64,000 nt of DNA from Methanosarcina sp. UBA289 (GCA_002496565.1 DAKJ01000004.1:71792-135791), one strand, 5' to 3'. Counted from the first letter of the stretch, positions 1-9,203 are shown. The notes: generated by a model from the letters alone, not told the origin. Numbers and translations are program-made.

Positions 1-608
1 CCCCCACTTTTCCAGAACTCCCACAGTTGTATGTTTTTCCGCAATATAATCCCATCTCAAGTTAATTTTTGTAATTGAGTAGTCGCCAGTTTTAAGGTTT
101 GATTATCCAATACTTACAACAGTATACTATAGTTTGGATATTTTATATTGTTATTGGTGTTTAACTGCAAGGAGCTTATTCTTCTTTCTCAAGTTTGGAC
201 CCTCCGATGGCAGCTGTGTTATTGTCTTCTATTTCTTCCCAGTATCCCTGTAAGGCGAGTCCCTGAGTTTGATTCTTACAATCCACTTTGCTTACATCTG
301 CGAAATGTGGAATATAATCTTAATTTTTTGATAAGCTTAATATTTATATATAATTAATATTTATCTCTCTTCTAATATTATATTCGCTAAATACTACTGT
401 CGCAGCGATACAATTTGGAGCAATTTCACCGACGTATAAATTAGCGACATATAATATGAGGATAATTTTACCAATAGTATTCTACAGATAAATTTGACTT
501 GTTAATTGGTAAGATTATATTTAAGCAGTGTATCTGCTAATGGAAATGAGTTGAAAAACTAACAACTTTAGATTCTACCATATAAATAAAAACTTGGGGT
601 GTAAACAA
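1..608. other. AT-rich intergenic region, no convincing gene
   Basis: I see no supported gene here. The only longer frame (148-357, plus) has a composition unlike a protein and no ribosome binding site. The sequence is AT-rich. A TATA-like stretch (TATAAATA, about 581-588) lies shortly before the His-rich gene and may belong to its promoter, but the distance to the start would leave almost no leader. Confidence 0.5.
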
Positions 609-905
609 ATGGGGAAACAAATGATTGATAGAATTAAAAAGACACTGACTATTTTATCGGTAGTTCTTTTTGTAGTGTCAATAACAGCTGCTGCAGTAAG
701 TGCAAATGACGGTTACAACCGTGGTGACTATGGTCATCACGGTGGTTACGATCATCATGGCGGCTATGATCATCATGGCGGCTATGATCATCACCACGGC
801 GGCTACCATCATGGCGGCTACGATCATCACCACGGCGGCTACCATCATGGCGGCTACGATCATCACCGCGGTGGCTACGGTGGTCATCACGGCGGTTATA
901 GGTAA
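609..905 (+). CDS. Exported His/Gly/Tyr-rich repeat protein
   Basis: A 98-residue protein with an N-terminal signal peptide: a Lys/Arg-containing start, a hydrophobic stretch around residues 12-30 and a likely cut after the AVSA motif. The mature part is almost wholly GGYDHH and GGYHH repeats, about 45 percent His plus Gly. Such tracts bind Ni, Zn or Cu in other proteins, so a metal-binding or metal-buffering role outside the membrane is an inference. I chose the ATG at 609 over a TTG at 594 because GGGGTG sits about seven bases before it. It stands alone, with a terminator-like hairpin about 140 bases downstream. The repeats also create open frames on the other strand and in another frame, which are shadows. 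Confidence 0.75.
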   Translation: MGKQMIDRIKKTLTILSVVLFVVSITAAAVSANDGYNRGDYGHHGGYDHHGGYDHHGGYDHHHGGYHHGGYDHHHGGYHHGGYDHHRGGYGGHHGGYR

Positions 906-1048
906 TTAATAATCCTGAAGAAGATAGTAGTTACTGCAGTATGACAATATTAATCTCAATATTAAAAACTAAATACTATGGTTATGAGGCTCTGTTATAG
1001 CTAATTATTTAATTTTTCATAAGCTAAGAAAAAGATTAACACAAAATA

Positions 1049-1085
1049 CACGGAAAGCACGGAGACTTTCCGTGCGCTTTTTTCC
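1049..1085 (+). terminator. Hairpin with T-run
   Basis: CACGGAAAG (1049-1057) and CTTTCCGTG (1066-1074) form a 9-bp stem, followed at once by a run of T. An alternative shorter stem, GCACGGA with TCCGTGC, uses part of the same bases. It probably ends the transcript of the His-rich gene. The wording resembles a repeat I have seen dispersed in Methanosarcina genomes, so it could instead be a repetitive element. Confidence 0.55.
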
Positions 1086-1318
1086 TTTCTGCAGTACTTT
1101 CGAAGAGTACACGGCTCATACACACATTTGAAATTAATTCGGAGGGCATATACTTGACTGTTCTTTTCTTTAATATGGATTCAAAATTGAAATTTTGACA
1201 TATTTTGGAATGAATGCACTAGAATAATTATTAATAATACAAAATTTTGAGAAGCAATTTTGAGTTTTGGGATTAACCCTTAATAAATAAGCAGGTGAAT
1301 AAAGCCATCATTAAATAG
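1086..1318. other. AT-rich intergenic stretch
   Basis: Together with 906-1048 this is the gap between the His-rich gene and ahbC. Apart from the hairpin at 1049-1085 I see no gene or ordered element. Confidence 0.4.
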
Positions 1319-1319
1319 A

Positions 1320-1338
1320 GCCTGAAAGGATTTCAGGC
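1320..1338 (-). terminator. Hairpin overlapping the ahbC stop
   Basis: GCCTGAAA and TTTCAGGC (1320-1327 and 1331-1338) form an 8-bp stem with a three-base loop that includes the ahbC stop codon. It may end the cobA-hemD-ahbC transcript or protect its 3' end. There is no strong T-run. Confidence 0.35.
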
Positions 1339-2532
1339 CTTATAATATCCAATTTCTTCTTTTGTAAGGTAACACGCAGGGTCATCTGCCCAGACATTCC
1401 CGTATACGGCTTCGGCCCGTACCCTGAAATTACCATTGCAAACATCAAGCCATTTGCATTGCGCACAGCGGTCTGCGTGGGCTTTTATCAGGGGTTTCCG
1501 GTTTTTAAGCCCGGCCATGAGTTCATTACTTAGGTCAGTCCAGATTTCACTGAATGGGCGTTCCCGCACATTTCCAAAAGAATAGTGTCTCCAGAATTGG
1601 TCGGCATGTACCGCTCCGTCCCAGGATACGCAGCCTATACCTATCCCTGAGGAATTGCCTTGGTTCATGGAGAGAAGTTCAAATACTTCGGCAGCTCTCT
1701 CCGGATTTTTTTTAAGGAGCTTCATGTACAGGTAAGGCCCGTCACAGTGGTTGTCAACAGTCAGGACTTCGGCAGGAAAACCTTTTTCGTGGAGTATTCT
1801 TGTCCTCTCGAGTATTAAGTCTACAGCTTGCCTGGATTCTTCAAGGGAAAGATCTTCGCTTACCATTTCTGAACCCCTACCTGCGTAAACCAGATGATAA
1901 AAGCATATTCTGGGAATTTTTTCTTCTTCAAGCAGATCAAAGATTGCAGGAATATCCCTGACATTTTGCTTGTTAATGGTAAAACGCAAGCCCACCTTTA
2001 TGCCTTCTTCCTGGCAATTGTGAAGCCCCTTAATAGCTGCGTCAAATGCTCCTTTCATGCCCCTGAACTTGTCATTTGTTTCCCTTATTCCATCCAGGGA
2101 GACTCCTACGTAAGAGAGTCCTACGTCCTTCAGCTTCTTTGCCAAGTCCCGGTCTATGAGTGTCCCGTTTGTGGAAATTACAGCCCTCATTCCCTTCTCA
2201 TGGGCATAGGCTGCAAGCTCAGGCAGGTCTTTTCTCATCGTTGGTTCCCCTCCGGAGAAGAGAATCACCGGGCTCCCGAAACTTGCAAGGTCATCGATAA
2301 GAGCTTTGCCCTCTTCAGTAGAAAGCTCGTTTTCAAATTCTATATCCTTTGCCTGAGCATAACAGTGGACACATTTCAGGTTGCAGCGACGGGTCATATT
2401 CCAGACCACAACTGGCTTTTTATCTTTTGAAAATTGGAGTAGATGAGAGGGAAGCCTCTTTGATTCCCTTCCATAGCGAAGGGCATCAGAGGGTTCCACT
2501 GTTCCGCAGTAAAGTTTTGAAATACCTATCAT
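1333..2532 (-). CDS. ahbC: 12,18-didecarboxysiroheme deacetylase AhbC (radical SAM/SPASM)
   Basis: A 399-residue radical SAM enzyme. The [4Fe-4S] cluster motif is C50-xxx-C54-xx-C57, and the C-terminal SPASM-type cysteines include C356, C359, C365 and C387, which would hold an auxiliary cluster. The N-terminus MIGISKLYCG and overall length fit AhbC, which removes the acetate side chains of 12,18-didecarboxysiroheme to give Fe-coproporphyrin III in the siroheme-dependent haem route. The paralogue AhbD (haem synthase) is the main alternative; the N-terminal signature and the hemD/cobA neighbours favour AhbC. It is the last gene of a cobA-hemD-ahbC series on the minus strand. A TTG start at 2541 is possible, but the ATG at 2532 gives the expected N-terminus and lies 13 bases after the hemD stop. 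Confidence 0.85.
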   Translation of the reverse strand: MIGISKLYCGTVEPSDALRYGRESKRLPSHLLQFSKDKKPVVVWNMTRRCNLKCVHCYAQAKDIEFENELSTEEGKALIDDLASFGSPVILFSGGEPTMRKDLPELAAYAHEKGMRAVISTNGTLIDRDLAKKLKDVGLSYVGVSLDGIRETNDKFRGMKGAFDAAIKGLHNCQEEGIKVGLRFTINKQNVRDIPAIFDLLEEEKIPRICFYHLVYAGRGSEMVSEDLSLEESRQAVDLILERTRILHEKGFPAEVLTVDNHCDGPYLYMKLLKKNPERAAEVFELLSMNQGNSSGIGIGCVSWDGAVHADQFWRHYSFGNVRERPFSEIWTDLSNELMAGLKNRKPLIKAHADRCAQCKWLDVCNGNFRVRAEAVYGNVWADDPACYLTKEEIGYYKA

Positions 2533-2545
2533 GTCTATCAAAATC

Positions 2546-3337
2546 TCAAAGCTGGTTCTTTATAGCCTTTAGCAGGGCTTCAAAAGTGAACTCGTCGGGA
2601 ATTACGTTTGCATTAATTCCATATTTCTTCAGTGTGTTTCCTGTAGGCGTTCCTATAGCTCCTACCACGGCCATGTTGAGAGACTCTTTTATAGTTTCTT
2701 CTGATCCCATCTCTTTCGCATGTTTCATAAAGCCTTTTACCATCATCGAGCTTGTAAAAGCAAAAGCATCCACTTCCCCTGCAAGTGTGCGCTCGATCAG
2801 TTCTTTCTGATCTGTTCCTTCAGGGATGCTGAGCGTGTAAACGTGAGTCTCATTGACAATAGCCCCGCATTTTTCAAGTCCTTCTATTAAAACTTTAGCT
2901 CCAAAAGCGCTCCTGGCAAGCTCTACAGTTTTTCCTTTTACTTCAGGGCAGAGAGCTTCTACAATTCCTTCGGAACTGTAATCTCCTGGCAGGAAAGAAT
3001 TGTCAATTCCTATTTTTAGGAGTTCCTTTTCCGTATTAGGTCCTATTGCTATTATCCTAGTTTTTTTAAGTGATTTAATAAAATTTTTCTTTTCAGTTTC
3101 CGAGAGCTTGTCAAGGGTAAAGGTTATTCCATTTGCACTGGTAAAGATCACGTAGTCAGACATTCCGGCAAGAACTCTCTGCAAGAAAGGTTCAAACCCC
3201 TCATCTTTCATTCCTTCAAGCCGGATCATGGGGGCATATAATGGTTCAAAACCGTAGTCTTGCGCAAGTACTTCTGATTTCTCCCTGTAGCTTTCTGGCC
3301 TCATGATTGCAATGACAGGCCTTCTTTCTTCTGCCAT
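2546..3337 (-). CDS. hemD: Uroporphyrinogen-III synthase HemD
   Basis: A 263-residue protein of the HemD family, which closes and inverts ring D of hydroxymethylbilane to make uroporphyrinogen III. The family is poorly conserved. Recognisable parts are the N-terminal RPVIAIMRPES, the mid-protein VIFTSANGITF and the C-terminal FAFTSSMMVKGF and VVGAIGTPTG stretches that form the two-domain active-site cleft. Length is normal for the family (about 250-270). It lies between cobA, 40 bases upstream, and ahbC downstream, so its product feeds directly to the methyltransferase. Confidence 0.88.
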   Translation of the reverse strand: MAEERRPVIAIMRPESYREKSEVLAQDYGFEPLYAPMIRLEGMKDEGFEPFLQRVLAGMSDYVIFTSANGITFTLDKLSETEKKNFIKSLKKTRIIAIGPNTEKELLKIGIDNSFLPGDYSSEGIVEALCPEVKGKTVELARSAFGAKVLIEGLEKCGAIVNETHVYTLSIPEGTDQKELIERTLAGEVDAFAFTSSMMVKGFMKHAKEMGSEETIKESLNMAVVGAIGTPTGNTLKKYGINANVIPDEFTFEALLKAIKNQL

Positions 3338-3377
3338 ATTTCCCTCTCCTGTTATATCCTATTCTTTCCGTGCTGGG

Positions 3378-4145
3378 TTAAAAAGCCGCTCCTGTCCGCT
3401 GTTCCCCTAGGATTTCTTGCAGGCGTACTACATCGCCTACAACTGTAATGGCTGGAGCCTTTACTTTTCTTTCCTCTGCCAGACTGGCAATATTTTCAAG
3501 GGTTCCCACAGTTACTCTCTGGTCAGGCCTCGTTCCTCTCTCAATAATTGCAACAGGTGTCTGAGGGTCCTTCCCATGTTTAATTAACTCTTCTGCGTTC
3601 CGGCCGAGCATTTTCACGCCCATAAGGATTACAATTGTTCCTCCGAACTTTGCCAGGGTTTCCCAATCAAGTCCACTCTCTTCTTTTGTAGGATCTTCGT
3701 GCCCGGTTATGAAAGTGACCATCGAGGTACTTTCCCTGTGGGTTACCGGAATTCCTGCATAAGCAGGCACTGCAATCGCAGAAGTGATCCCTGGCACGAC
3801 TTCAAACTCAATGCCTTCAGCTACAAGCACCTCGGCTTCTTCTCCGCCTCTCCCGAAGACGTAGGGATCGCCTCCTTTAAGCCTGACTACTATCTTTCCT
3901 TCTTTTGCTTTCTGCACAAGCACTTCATTAATCTCAGTCTGGGTCATAGTGTGGTTGCCGGCATATTTTCCAACATCGATTTTTTCCGCACTTGCCGGCA
4001 TTGAGTCCAGAATAGCTTTTCCAGGAAGCTGGTCATAGATAATTACTTCAGCACTGTCAATTAGACGGCGGGCTTTCAGGGTAAGAAGCTCTGGATCTCC
4101 AGGACCTGAGCCTACAAGGTAAACTTTTCCGTAATTTCCTGACAT
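3378..4145 (-). CDS. cobA: Uroporphyrinogen-III C-methyltransferase (SUMT)
   Basis: A 255-residue SAM-dependent methyltransferase that methylates C2 and C7 of uroporphyrinogen III to give precorrin-2, the branch point to siroheme, cobamides, F430 and, in this organism, haem. The family motifs are clear: VYLVGSGPGDPELLTLKA near the start, VRLKGGDPYVFGRGGEE around residue 90, and the GIPVTHR region. It is a stand-alone SUMT with no dehydrogenase or chelatase fused. It is first in the cobA-hemD-ahbC cluster on the minus strand, and the cluster promoter should lie in 4146-4400. Confidence 0.92.
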   Translation of the reverse strand: MSGNYGKVYLVGSGPGDPELLTLKARRLIDSAEVIIYDQLPGKAILDSMPASAEKIDVGKYAGNHTMTQTEINEVLVQKAKEGKIVVRLKGGDPYVFGRGGEEAEVLVAEGIEFEVVPGITSAIAVPAYAGIPVTHRESTSMVTFITGHEDPTKEESGLDWETLAKFGGTIVILMGVKMLGRNAEELIKHGKDPQTPVAIIERGTRPDQRVTVGTLENIASLAEERKVKAPAITVVGDVVRLQEILGEQRTGAAF

Positions 4146-4675
4146 ATTAATGACGGTTCCTTTTTTCCTTTATATTTCCCGATAGATGATTTTTATCTCT
4201 CAGCATGCTTTCTTCATATCTTTTTGGATAGTTATATCCTGGCTGGGGGAAGTCCGATTGATGATTATCACTTTTAAAGAAGAAAGCATGTCTTCTTAAA
4301 GGGAAGGTTGATAGAAATGTAAATCTGTAGGGTTTAAAGGGCTTTTATAATAAATAATATCCCATCTTAACACATCATTATCTATGAACTTTTTATATAT
4401 TGGATCTTATTTATTTTTCTATATTAGATCCTTTTTCTGAACCGCAACTGTTGGGCTTCAACCGTTGCGCCGGTTGATCACGCCAGATGGGGTTTGGGGA
4501 CAAGTTCCTCAAACTCAAACAGTGCCCCGTTTTCGATCAAACCTTTTTTGAAAAGGTTTGCGCTTAAGCTTTTTTTGAAAAGGCTTGCAGGCAAGCAGTT
4601 TTTTTGAAACGGTTTGTGATGCAGTTAAGATGATGGCAATCAATAAATACCTCTTAAGTAATTACTGAGTTCGAT
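4146..4675. other. Intergenic region between divergent cobA and rnz with hairpin repeats
   Basis: About 530 bases between divergent genes. The left half is AT-rich with TATA-like stretches such as TTTATATA near 4391. The right half (4441-4615) holds several hairpins, listed separately. No gene is supported; a frame on the minus strand at 4640-4873 is mostly a shadow of rnz. Confidence 0.6.
4444..4615. repeat. Cluster of imperfect hairpin repeats
   Basis: Stems visible in order are GCAAC...GTTGC (4444-4468), GTTTG..GGA with TCC..CAAAC (4492-4513), AAACCTTTT with AAAAGGTTT (4539-4559), a related AAGC-TTTT / AAAAGGCTT copy (about 4566-4585) and a weaker third copy ending GAAACGGTTT (about 4614). 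The last three share the core TTTTTTGAAAmGG at roughly 30-base spacing. This resembles dispersed Methanosarcina intergenic repeats; the T-runs also make them terminator-like. Confidence 0.6.
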
Positions 4676-5593
4676 ATGCTGCGCATAATTTTTCTTGGCA
4701 CTGGAGGCTCTCTGCCTACTCGCAACAGAAACCCGTCCGCAGTAATGGTTAATCGGGAAGGAGAGCTCATTCTGTTCGACTGTGGAGAAGGCACCCAGCA
4801 ACAGATGATGCGGGCAAAGACGGGAATGATGAGCCTGTCCTCTATTTTTATCAGTCATTTCCATGCGGACCATTTCCTAGGAATCCCTGGCCTAATCCAG
4901 ACAATGTCTTTCATGGGAAGGAAAGAGCCTCTTCTGATTTACGGCCCTGAGGGGACAATGGAATTTACTGAGCTTTTTAAAGCTCTTGGCTACTTCAACC
5001 TTAAATACGAAGTCCGAGGCATCCAGTTAAAACCAGGAGATATTGTAGAAAGAGAAGAATATGTGATCCGAGCTTTAAAAACCGAACATAGTATTTCAAG
5101 CCTCGGATATGCCCTTATAGAAAATCCCCGTCCAGGGCGTTTCAATCGAGAAAGAGCAATCGAACTGGGTATTCCTCCTGGCCCTCTTTTCGCAAAATTA
5201 CAAAAAGGAAACACGGTAGAAGTTAATGGAAAGCTTGTAAAACCGGAATATGTAATGGGAGCCTTAAGGCCAGGAAGGACTGTTGTATACAGCGGGGATA
5301 CAAGACCCTGTGAGTCCGTTCTTGAGGCCAGCCGGGGTGCAGATGTGCTGATCCATGACGGCAGTTTTGCGGATGAAATGGCAGATTGGGCGGAAGAGTC
5401 AAAACATTCGACAGCAGGGGAAGTCGCAGCCCTAGCAAAGGAGGCTGGGGTCAGGAAGTTGATCCTTACCCATATCAGTTCCCGGTATACTGATGACGCC
5501 GACCCTCTTCTGACTGATTCGAAAAAAGTGTTTGAAAATGTAATTATAGCCGAAGACCTGATGGAGATTGAAATCCCTTATAGGTCGAAATAA
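4676..5593 (+). CDS. rnz: Ribonuclease Z (tRNA 3' endonuclease)
   Basis: A 305-residue short-form tRNase Z, which cuts pre-tRNAs after the discriminator base to make the 3' end. The metallo-beta-lactamase motif H61-x-H63-x-D65-H66 (SHFHADHFLG) is intact. The N-terminus MLRIIFLGTGGSLPT and the C-terminal LTHISSRY histidine are typical. This fits the tRNA-Val gene in the window, which does not encode CCA. The start has no strong ribosome binding site. The gene is monocistronic in appearance and diverges from cobA. Confidence 0.93.
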   Translation: MLRIIFLGTGGSLPTRNRNPSAVMVNREGELILFDCGEGTQQQMMRAKTGMMSLSSIFISHFHADHFLGIPGLIQTMSFMGRKEPLLIYGPEGTMEFTELFKALGYFNLKYEVRGIQLKPGDIVEREEYVIRALKTEHSISSLGYALIENPRPGRFNRERAIELGIPPGPLFAKLQKGNTVEVNGKLVKPEYVMGALRPGRTVVYSGDTRPCESVLEASRGADVLIHDGSFADEMADWAEESKHSTAGEVAALAKEAGVRKLILTHISSRYTDDADPLLTDSKKVFENVIIAEDLMEIEIPYRSK

Positions 5594-5668
5594 GACTTAA
5601 ATCTTTTTTATTCAAAAAATTATAGTTATAACGAAAGTATGGATTATTCTGTGCAGAATCAGAATAAT

Positions 5669-5929
5669 TCAGACGAGAGTCCAATCCAGTTTTTTGTTTT
5701 CAGCATCGTAAAGTGTGACATGCATGGTTTTGTCTTCTACTTCATAGATAGGCTTGATTCCTAAATAAAGAGTGTCTCCATAACTAATATTGAGATTATT
5801 ATTTACTCTTCCAAAATATACTCTGCCTTTTGTGCTGTTTTCTTCTACTGTTATACCTTTCCACATCAGGTTCTGGATCACACTTATAACTTTACACTCA
5901 AATCGGTCGACTTCACGTATCTCATTCAT
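5669..5929 (-). CDS. Conserved-looking small protein, function unknown
   Basis: An 86-residue soluble protein, rich in charged residues, with predicted beta strands (VEDKTMHVTLYD near the C-terminus) and no cysteine pair or membrane segment. AAGGGAT before the ATG is a good ribosome binding site and supports expression. It converges on rnz with a gap of about 75 bases. I do not recognise the family. Confidence 0.65.
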   Translation of the reverse strand: MNEIREVDRFECKVISVIQNLMWKGITVEENSTKGRVYFGRVNNNLNISYGDTLYLGIKPIYEVEDKTMHVTLYDAENKKLDWTLV

Positions 5930-6184
5930 GGGGATCCCTTTTAATTCTTATTTCTTATCTGGTTAAGAGTTTATTAAACTCATTTCTGTTAGAAAATAAC
6001 GATTTTTATACATAAAATTATTCCTGTTCTTTCAGGCAAAAAGATATGTAAAAACACTATACTCAAAAAGATTTATATTTTAAACAAAAAATTATTTCCA
6101 AAAATTATCTCAAAAAGTGTGGTACTTTTTTAGAAATAAGTACCTTAAATTCCATACTTTAACAGTATTTACCTTTCCTCTAGC

Positions 6185-7303
6185 TTAAATATAAAGTTCA
6201 GAAGGACCCTGGAGGGCATCTTTCCTGCCAAGTTTTGCAAGCGCGTTTTCAAAATCCTTACTTGCTACTATTTCCCGATCTTCTATTATTGCTTTGTGAA
6301 GAGCGGTTTTTAAAACTTTTTCCACAAGGTCTCTGCCTGAAAGTCCATTTGCTTTCTTTGCAAGTGCTCGGAAGTCACAGCCCTCTACCTGCAAGGGGAA
6401 GGTTTTTACATTTGATTCAAAAATCTTGACGACTTCTTCTTCTCCGGGAAGAACGAATTCAATCTCTTCTTCGAACCTGCTTCTTATAGCTGAATCCAGG
6501 GAATAAATCCTGTTTGTGGAGCAAATGGTACATACCCCCTCGCGTTCCACAATGCCATCCATTTCGGTTAGAAGAGCGTTTACAATTTCGCTTACGTCTC
6601 CCCTCAATTCCTGGTATTTTCGATCTAGGGCTATTGCATCAAGTTCGTCAATAAAAATTATACAAGGAGCCATCTCTTCTGCTCTGTCATAGAGCTGGTG
6701 GATCTGGCGAGCTCCGTCTCCCACATATTCTCCTATCAGCTGTGTAGCCTTGACAGGTATGATGGGAACATCAGTTTTGTTTGCAAGAGCTTTTGCAAGC
6801 ATAGTTTTTCCGGTACCTGAAGGACCGAAAAAGAGGATATTTCTTGGCGCCCATTTCCCAAAGCGTTCGGGCTCTTCAAGAAAGCGTTCGATCAGCCTGC
6901 ATTTTTGCTTTGCAAGTTCCTGCCCGATTACGTCTTCAAATTTAACGCTACTCTTTATTTCTGCCGAGGAAGGAAGCCCGTTTTCTTCTTCAGTTACAAT
7001 AATTGAAGTTGAACTTCCTATCATGGATTCTGCAGGTTCCACATCTATGATGCGGTAGGCAAAATCTGGGAACATCCGTCGGTCAAAGAGATAGTCTCCC
7101 TTGCGGGCAACATATCCATTCCACTGTTCCCGGGCATAAAATTCGAAAACATCCCTATTTTCAATAACAGGATATTCGTCCATCATGCCGCTTAACGGAT
7201 AACCTTCCGGCTTCAGGATCAGAAGCTCGGAGGTAGATTTCCCAAACTCGGTGTTATTTTCATGATTCTTTTTCGCGTTCACTCTTTGTGAGACTGGTCG
7301 CAC
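6185..7303 (-). CDS. AAA family ATPase, Cdc48/proteasomal-ATPase-like, single domain
   Basis: A 372-residue protein with an N-terminal region of about 115 residues that I do not recognise and one AAA module. Walker A is GPSGTGKT (160-167), Walker B is CIIFIDELD (214-222), and sensor and arginine-finger residues lie around CSTNR and SAIRSRF (261-277). The C-terminal lid contains LSGRDLVEKV. The module resembles archaeal AAA proteins of the PAN/Cdc48/ClpX-like clade but is far shorter than PAN or Cdc48 and lacks a coiled-coil start. It probably unfolds or remodels proteins. The start is GTG at 7303, with a second GTG eight codons in; neither has a clear ribosome binding site. Confidence 0.8.
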   Translation of the reverse strand: MRPVSQRVNAKKNHENNTEFGKSTSELLILKPEGYPLSGMMDEYPVIENRDVFEFYAREQWNGYVARKGDYLFDRRMFPDFAYRIIDVEPAESMIGSSTSIIVTEEENGLPSSAEIKSSVKFEDVIGQELAKQKCRLIERFLEEPERFGKWAPRNILFFGPSGTGKTMLAKALANKTDVPIIPVKATQLIGEYVGDGARQIHQLYDRAEEMAPCIIFIDELDAIALDRKYQELRGDVSEIVNALLTEMDGIVEREGVCTICSTNRIYSLDSAIRSRFEEEIEFVLPGEEEVVKIFESNVKTFPLQVEGCDFRALAKKANGLSGRDLVEKVLKTALHKAIIEDREIVASKDFENALAKLGRKDALQGPSELYI

Positions 7304-7954
7304 TTTGTTATCAACTCGAATACTTTTCTATACCTCTATAGTAATCCGAAGAGCTAATAAAACTAACCCCCTAAACTAGGCAAAATATTCGACTGCGAAA
7401 GGCTCATCTTCTTCTTGGAGCTGAGACACTGGCTTCTAGAAATCTTGCTTTTAAGCTTCTCCCGGAGGAACCATTTACAAGGTTTCTTTTCAGGGACTCA
7501 GACAATCAGGTATCATTATATATTCATATCTTCAATGTAACTATGTATATGTCTTGTGGGACATTGTATAAGTGTAAAATATTTATATGAGTATTCAAAT
7601 AAGTCATTTGTTATTTGAAATATATTTGAATCAAAAGTTCTGTAAAATAATGGGTTTTCTAAAGATTCATTATAGAGCTTTGAGATTATAGCATTATAGC
7701 CCTTTATAGTGCACAAGAAGGGGTACGATCTAAAAGAGAAAACTAATATATTAGATAAATAATATAAAACTCATAATTATTGAATCAAAAGTTATTTTCA
7801 AACATGTTTGAAAATCTACCAATAACTTTGAGTAAATTATATGATTAGTATGTATACGTATTGATTCTTAGAATTGTACAGTGATATTACATCAGTAATA
7901 CAGCAAACTAACGACTTTAAAAATTTCAGTACCTAAATAAGGTAATTTCAGAGT
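7304..7954. other. AT-rich intergenic region
   Basis: About 650 bases. The 66-codon frame on the minus strand at 7516-7716 has no ribosome binding site and looks random. AAACATG / CATGTTT-like short symmetry near 7800 (CAAACATGTTTGA) may be a regulatory palindrome. I see nothing else. Confidence 0.45.
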
Positions 7955-7972
7955 ATGATTTTTATGTTTACT

Positions 7973-8152
7973 ATGGAGAATACTGAAGGTTTCGACCAAA
8001 AAACTCTTGATAAGATGAACGCTGAAGTCAAAAAAACTATGAGCAAGCACGATCCAAAATCAAAAAACTATAAAAAATTATTTGAACAAATTGAGGACCA
8101 GGTCTTCGACAAATACTGTTCCGAGGTGTTCAGGCCCTCTCTCAAACTTTGA
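7973..8152 (+). CDS. Small charged protein, function unknown
   Basis: A 59-residue protein starting MENTEGFDQKTL, Lys/Glu/Asp-rich and probably helical (KMNAEVKKTMSKHDPKSKNYKKLF). Protein-like codon use and the ordered amphipathic pattern support a real gene. An ATG at 7955 in the same frame would add six hydrophobic residues; neither start has a strong ribosome binding site. A hairpin (GAAAGT at 8232, ACTTTC at 8247) follows about 80 bases later. Family not recognised. Confidence 0.6.
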   Translation: MENTEGFDQKTLDKMNAEVKKTMSKHDPKSKNYKKLFEQIEDQVFDKYCSEVFRPSLKL

Positions 8153-8503
8153 TAATTTACCGTTATGAATTTACTGCTAAGTAAATCCTGTGAAGGTGAA
8201 TTTTCTTTTTTTATTCTATTCTATTTGATATGAAAGTGCTTCAAGTACTTTCATTTATTTGTACCTGTACTCAAAGAATATCATGTGCGTTTTTACTAAT
8301 CCTTATAGAACTTTCAATAATTTTTATATTCATCAATCTTTGTATTATTTATCATTGTGTCTATTAGATTAATTTCTATTACCTGTATTCTGTTACCTGA
8401 GTTTCCCCTGCCTGTATCTTTCTATATACTCTAATTCTCTTGTTCTTTTTCGGTTTAATTAGTACCAATAACTTTTTTATATTCCTGTCTCTTATCTCCA
8501 ATT
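8153..8503. other. Intergenic, T-rich
   Basis: Holds the hairpin GAAAGT (8232-8237) with ACTTTC (8247-8252), a possible terminator for the upstream small gene, then T-rich sequence running up to the exported-protein gene. Nothing else is visible. Confidence 0.4.
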
Positions 8504-9037
8504 ATGTCTCTTTGCAGCAAAACTAGAATTTTGAGCCTTTTCCTTCTGATTATGCTTTTGTTCGCCCCCATAGCAGGGGCGGTCTCAAATGCAGGCAATA
8601 TCAAAAAAGCCGACCTCTATAAAGCGCCTGAGAACTCTACTACAAATAACAATCTCTTTGCAGAACTGAGTACAAAAGCCGAGCTTTATAACACGAATTT
8701 TGATAAAGTTCCTGGAGTTCTGCAGAGACTTGTAGCCAGTGAGGAAATTGCCGGGAAAATCAAACTTGAGAACGGCGAGATGCTTTATGTGACTTTACTA
8801 ATGGGAGGAGGAAAAATAAGGGATTTCTACAGTTATACCACTCCTAACGATCCGAACTCAAAGTTTGGGCCTTCCATTACAGTGGAAACCGATGAAAAAA
8901 CCGTAAAAAAAGTGCTTGATTCGGAAGAGCCCTTAAAAGAAGCAGTGAAAAGCATGAATGATGACTCTCTAAAGGTAGAAACTGAAGGAATTTTCCGAAA
9001 TATGATGCTCTCAACTTTAAAGGCATTCTATAAATAA
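8504..9037 (+). CDS. Exported protein of unknown function
   Basis: A 177-residue protein with a clear signal peptide: SKTR, then the hydrophobic stretch ILSLFLLIMLLFAPIAG, with cleavage expected near AGA-VS. The mature part has a Gly-rich turn (LLMGGGKIRDF) between strands and an acidic helical C-terminal half. The layout loosely recalls SCP2-like folds, but that is only an impression. It stands alone and is followed by a strong terminator hairpin at 9074-9114. Family not recognised. Confidence 0.7.
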   Translation: MSLCSKTRILSLFLLIMLLFAPIAGAVSNAGNIKKADLYKAPENSTTNNNLFAELSTKAELYNTNFDKVPGVLQRLVASEEIAGKIKLENGEMLYVTLLMGGGKIRDFYSYTTPNDPNSKFGPSITVETDEKTVKKVLDSEEPLKEAVKSMNDDSLKVETEGIFRNMMLSTLKAFYK

Positions 9038-9073
9038 AACAACCTTTTTTGATCTCAAAAAAATAATTAATTT

Positions 9074-9114
9074 GAATTCTCCTTCCCTTTTCGGGAAAAG
9101 AATTCTATTTTTTT
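9074..9114 (+). terminator. Hairpin terminator with T-run
   Basis: GAATTCT (9074-9080) pairs with AGAATTC (9099-9105), with an inner CCC/GGG pairing, followed by seven or eight T. It lies between the exported-protein gene and the converging glm operon and could serve both. Confidence 0.7.
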
Positions 9115-9203
9115 AAAACTACTAATTTGTTTTCAGAAAAATCCTAATTCTTGAATTGTTTTCAGAGTTCCTGATTTTTTTCTTTCTGAACCCTGATTTT
9201 GGA

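Noticed and set aside
148..357. 69-codon frame, plus strand
   Set aside because: No ribosome binding site, irregular translation, AT-driven.
678..909. Two frames overlapping the His-rich gene
   Set aside because: Shadows created by the codon repeats; Met/Val/Thr-rich artefacts.
7516..7716. 66-codon frame, minus strand
   Set aside because: No ribosome binding site and no protein-like pattern.
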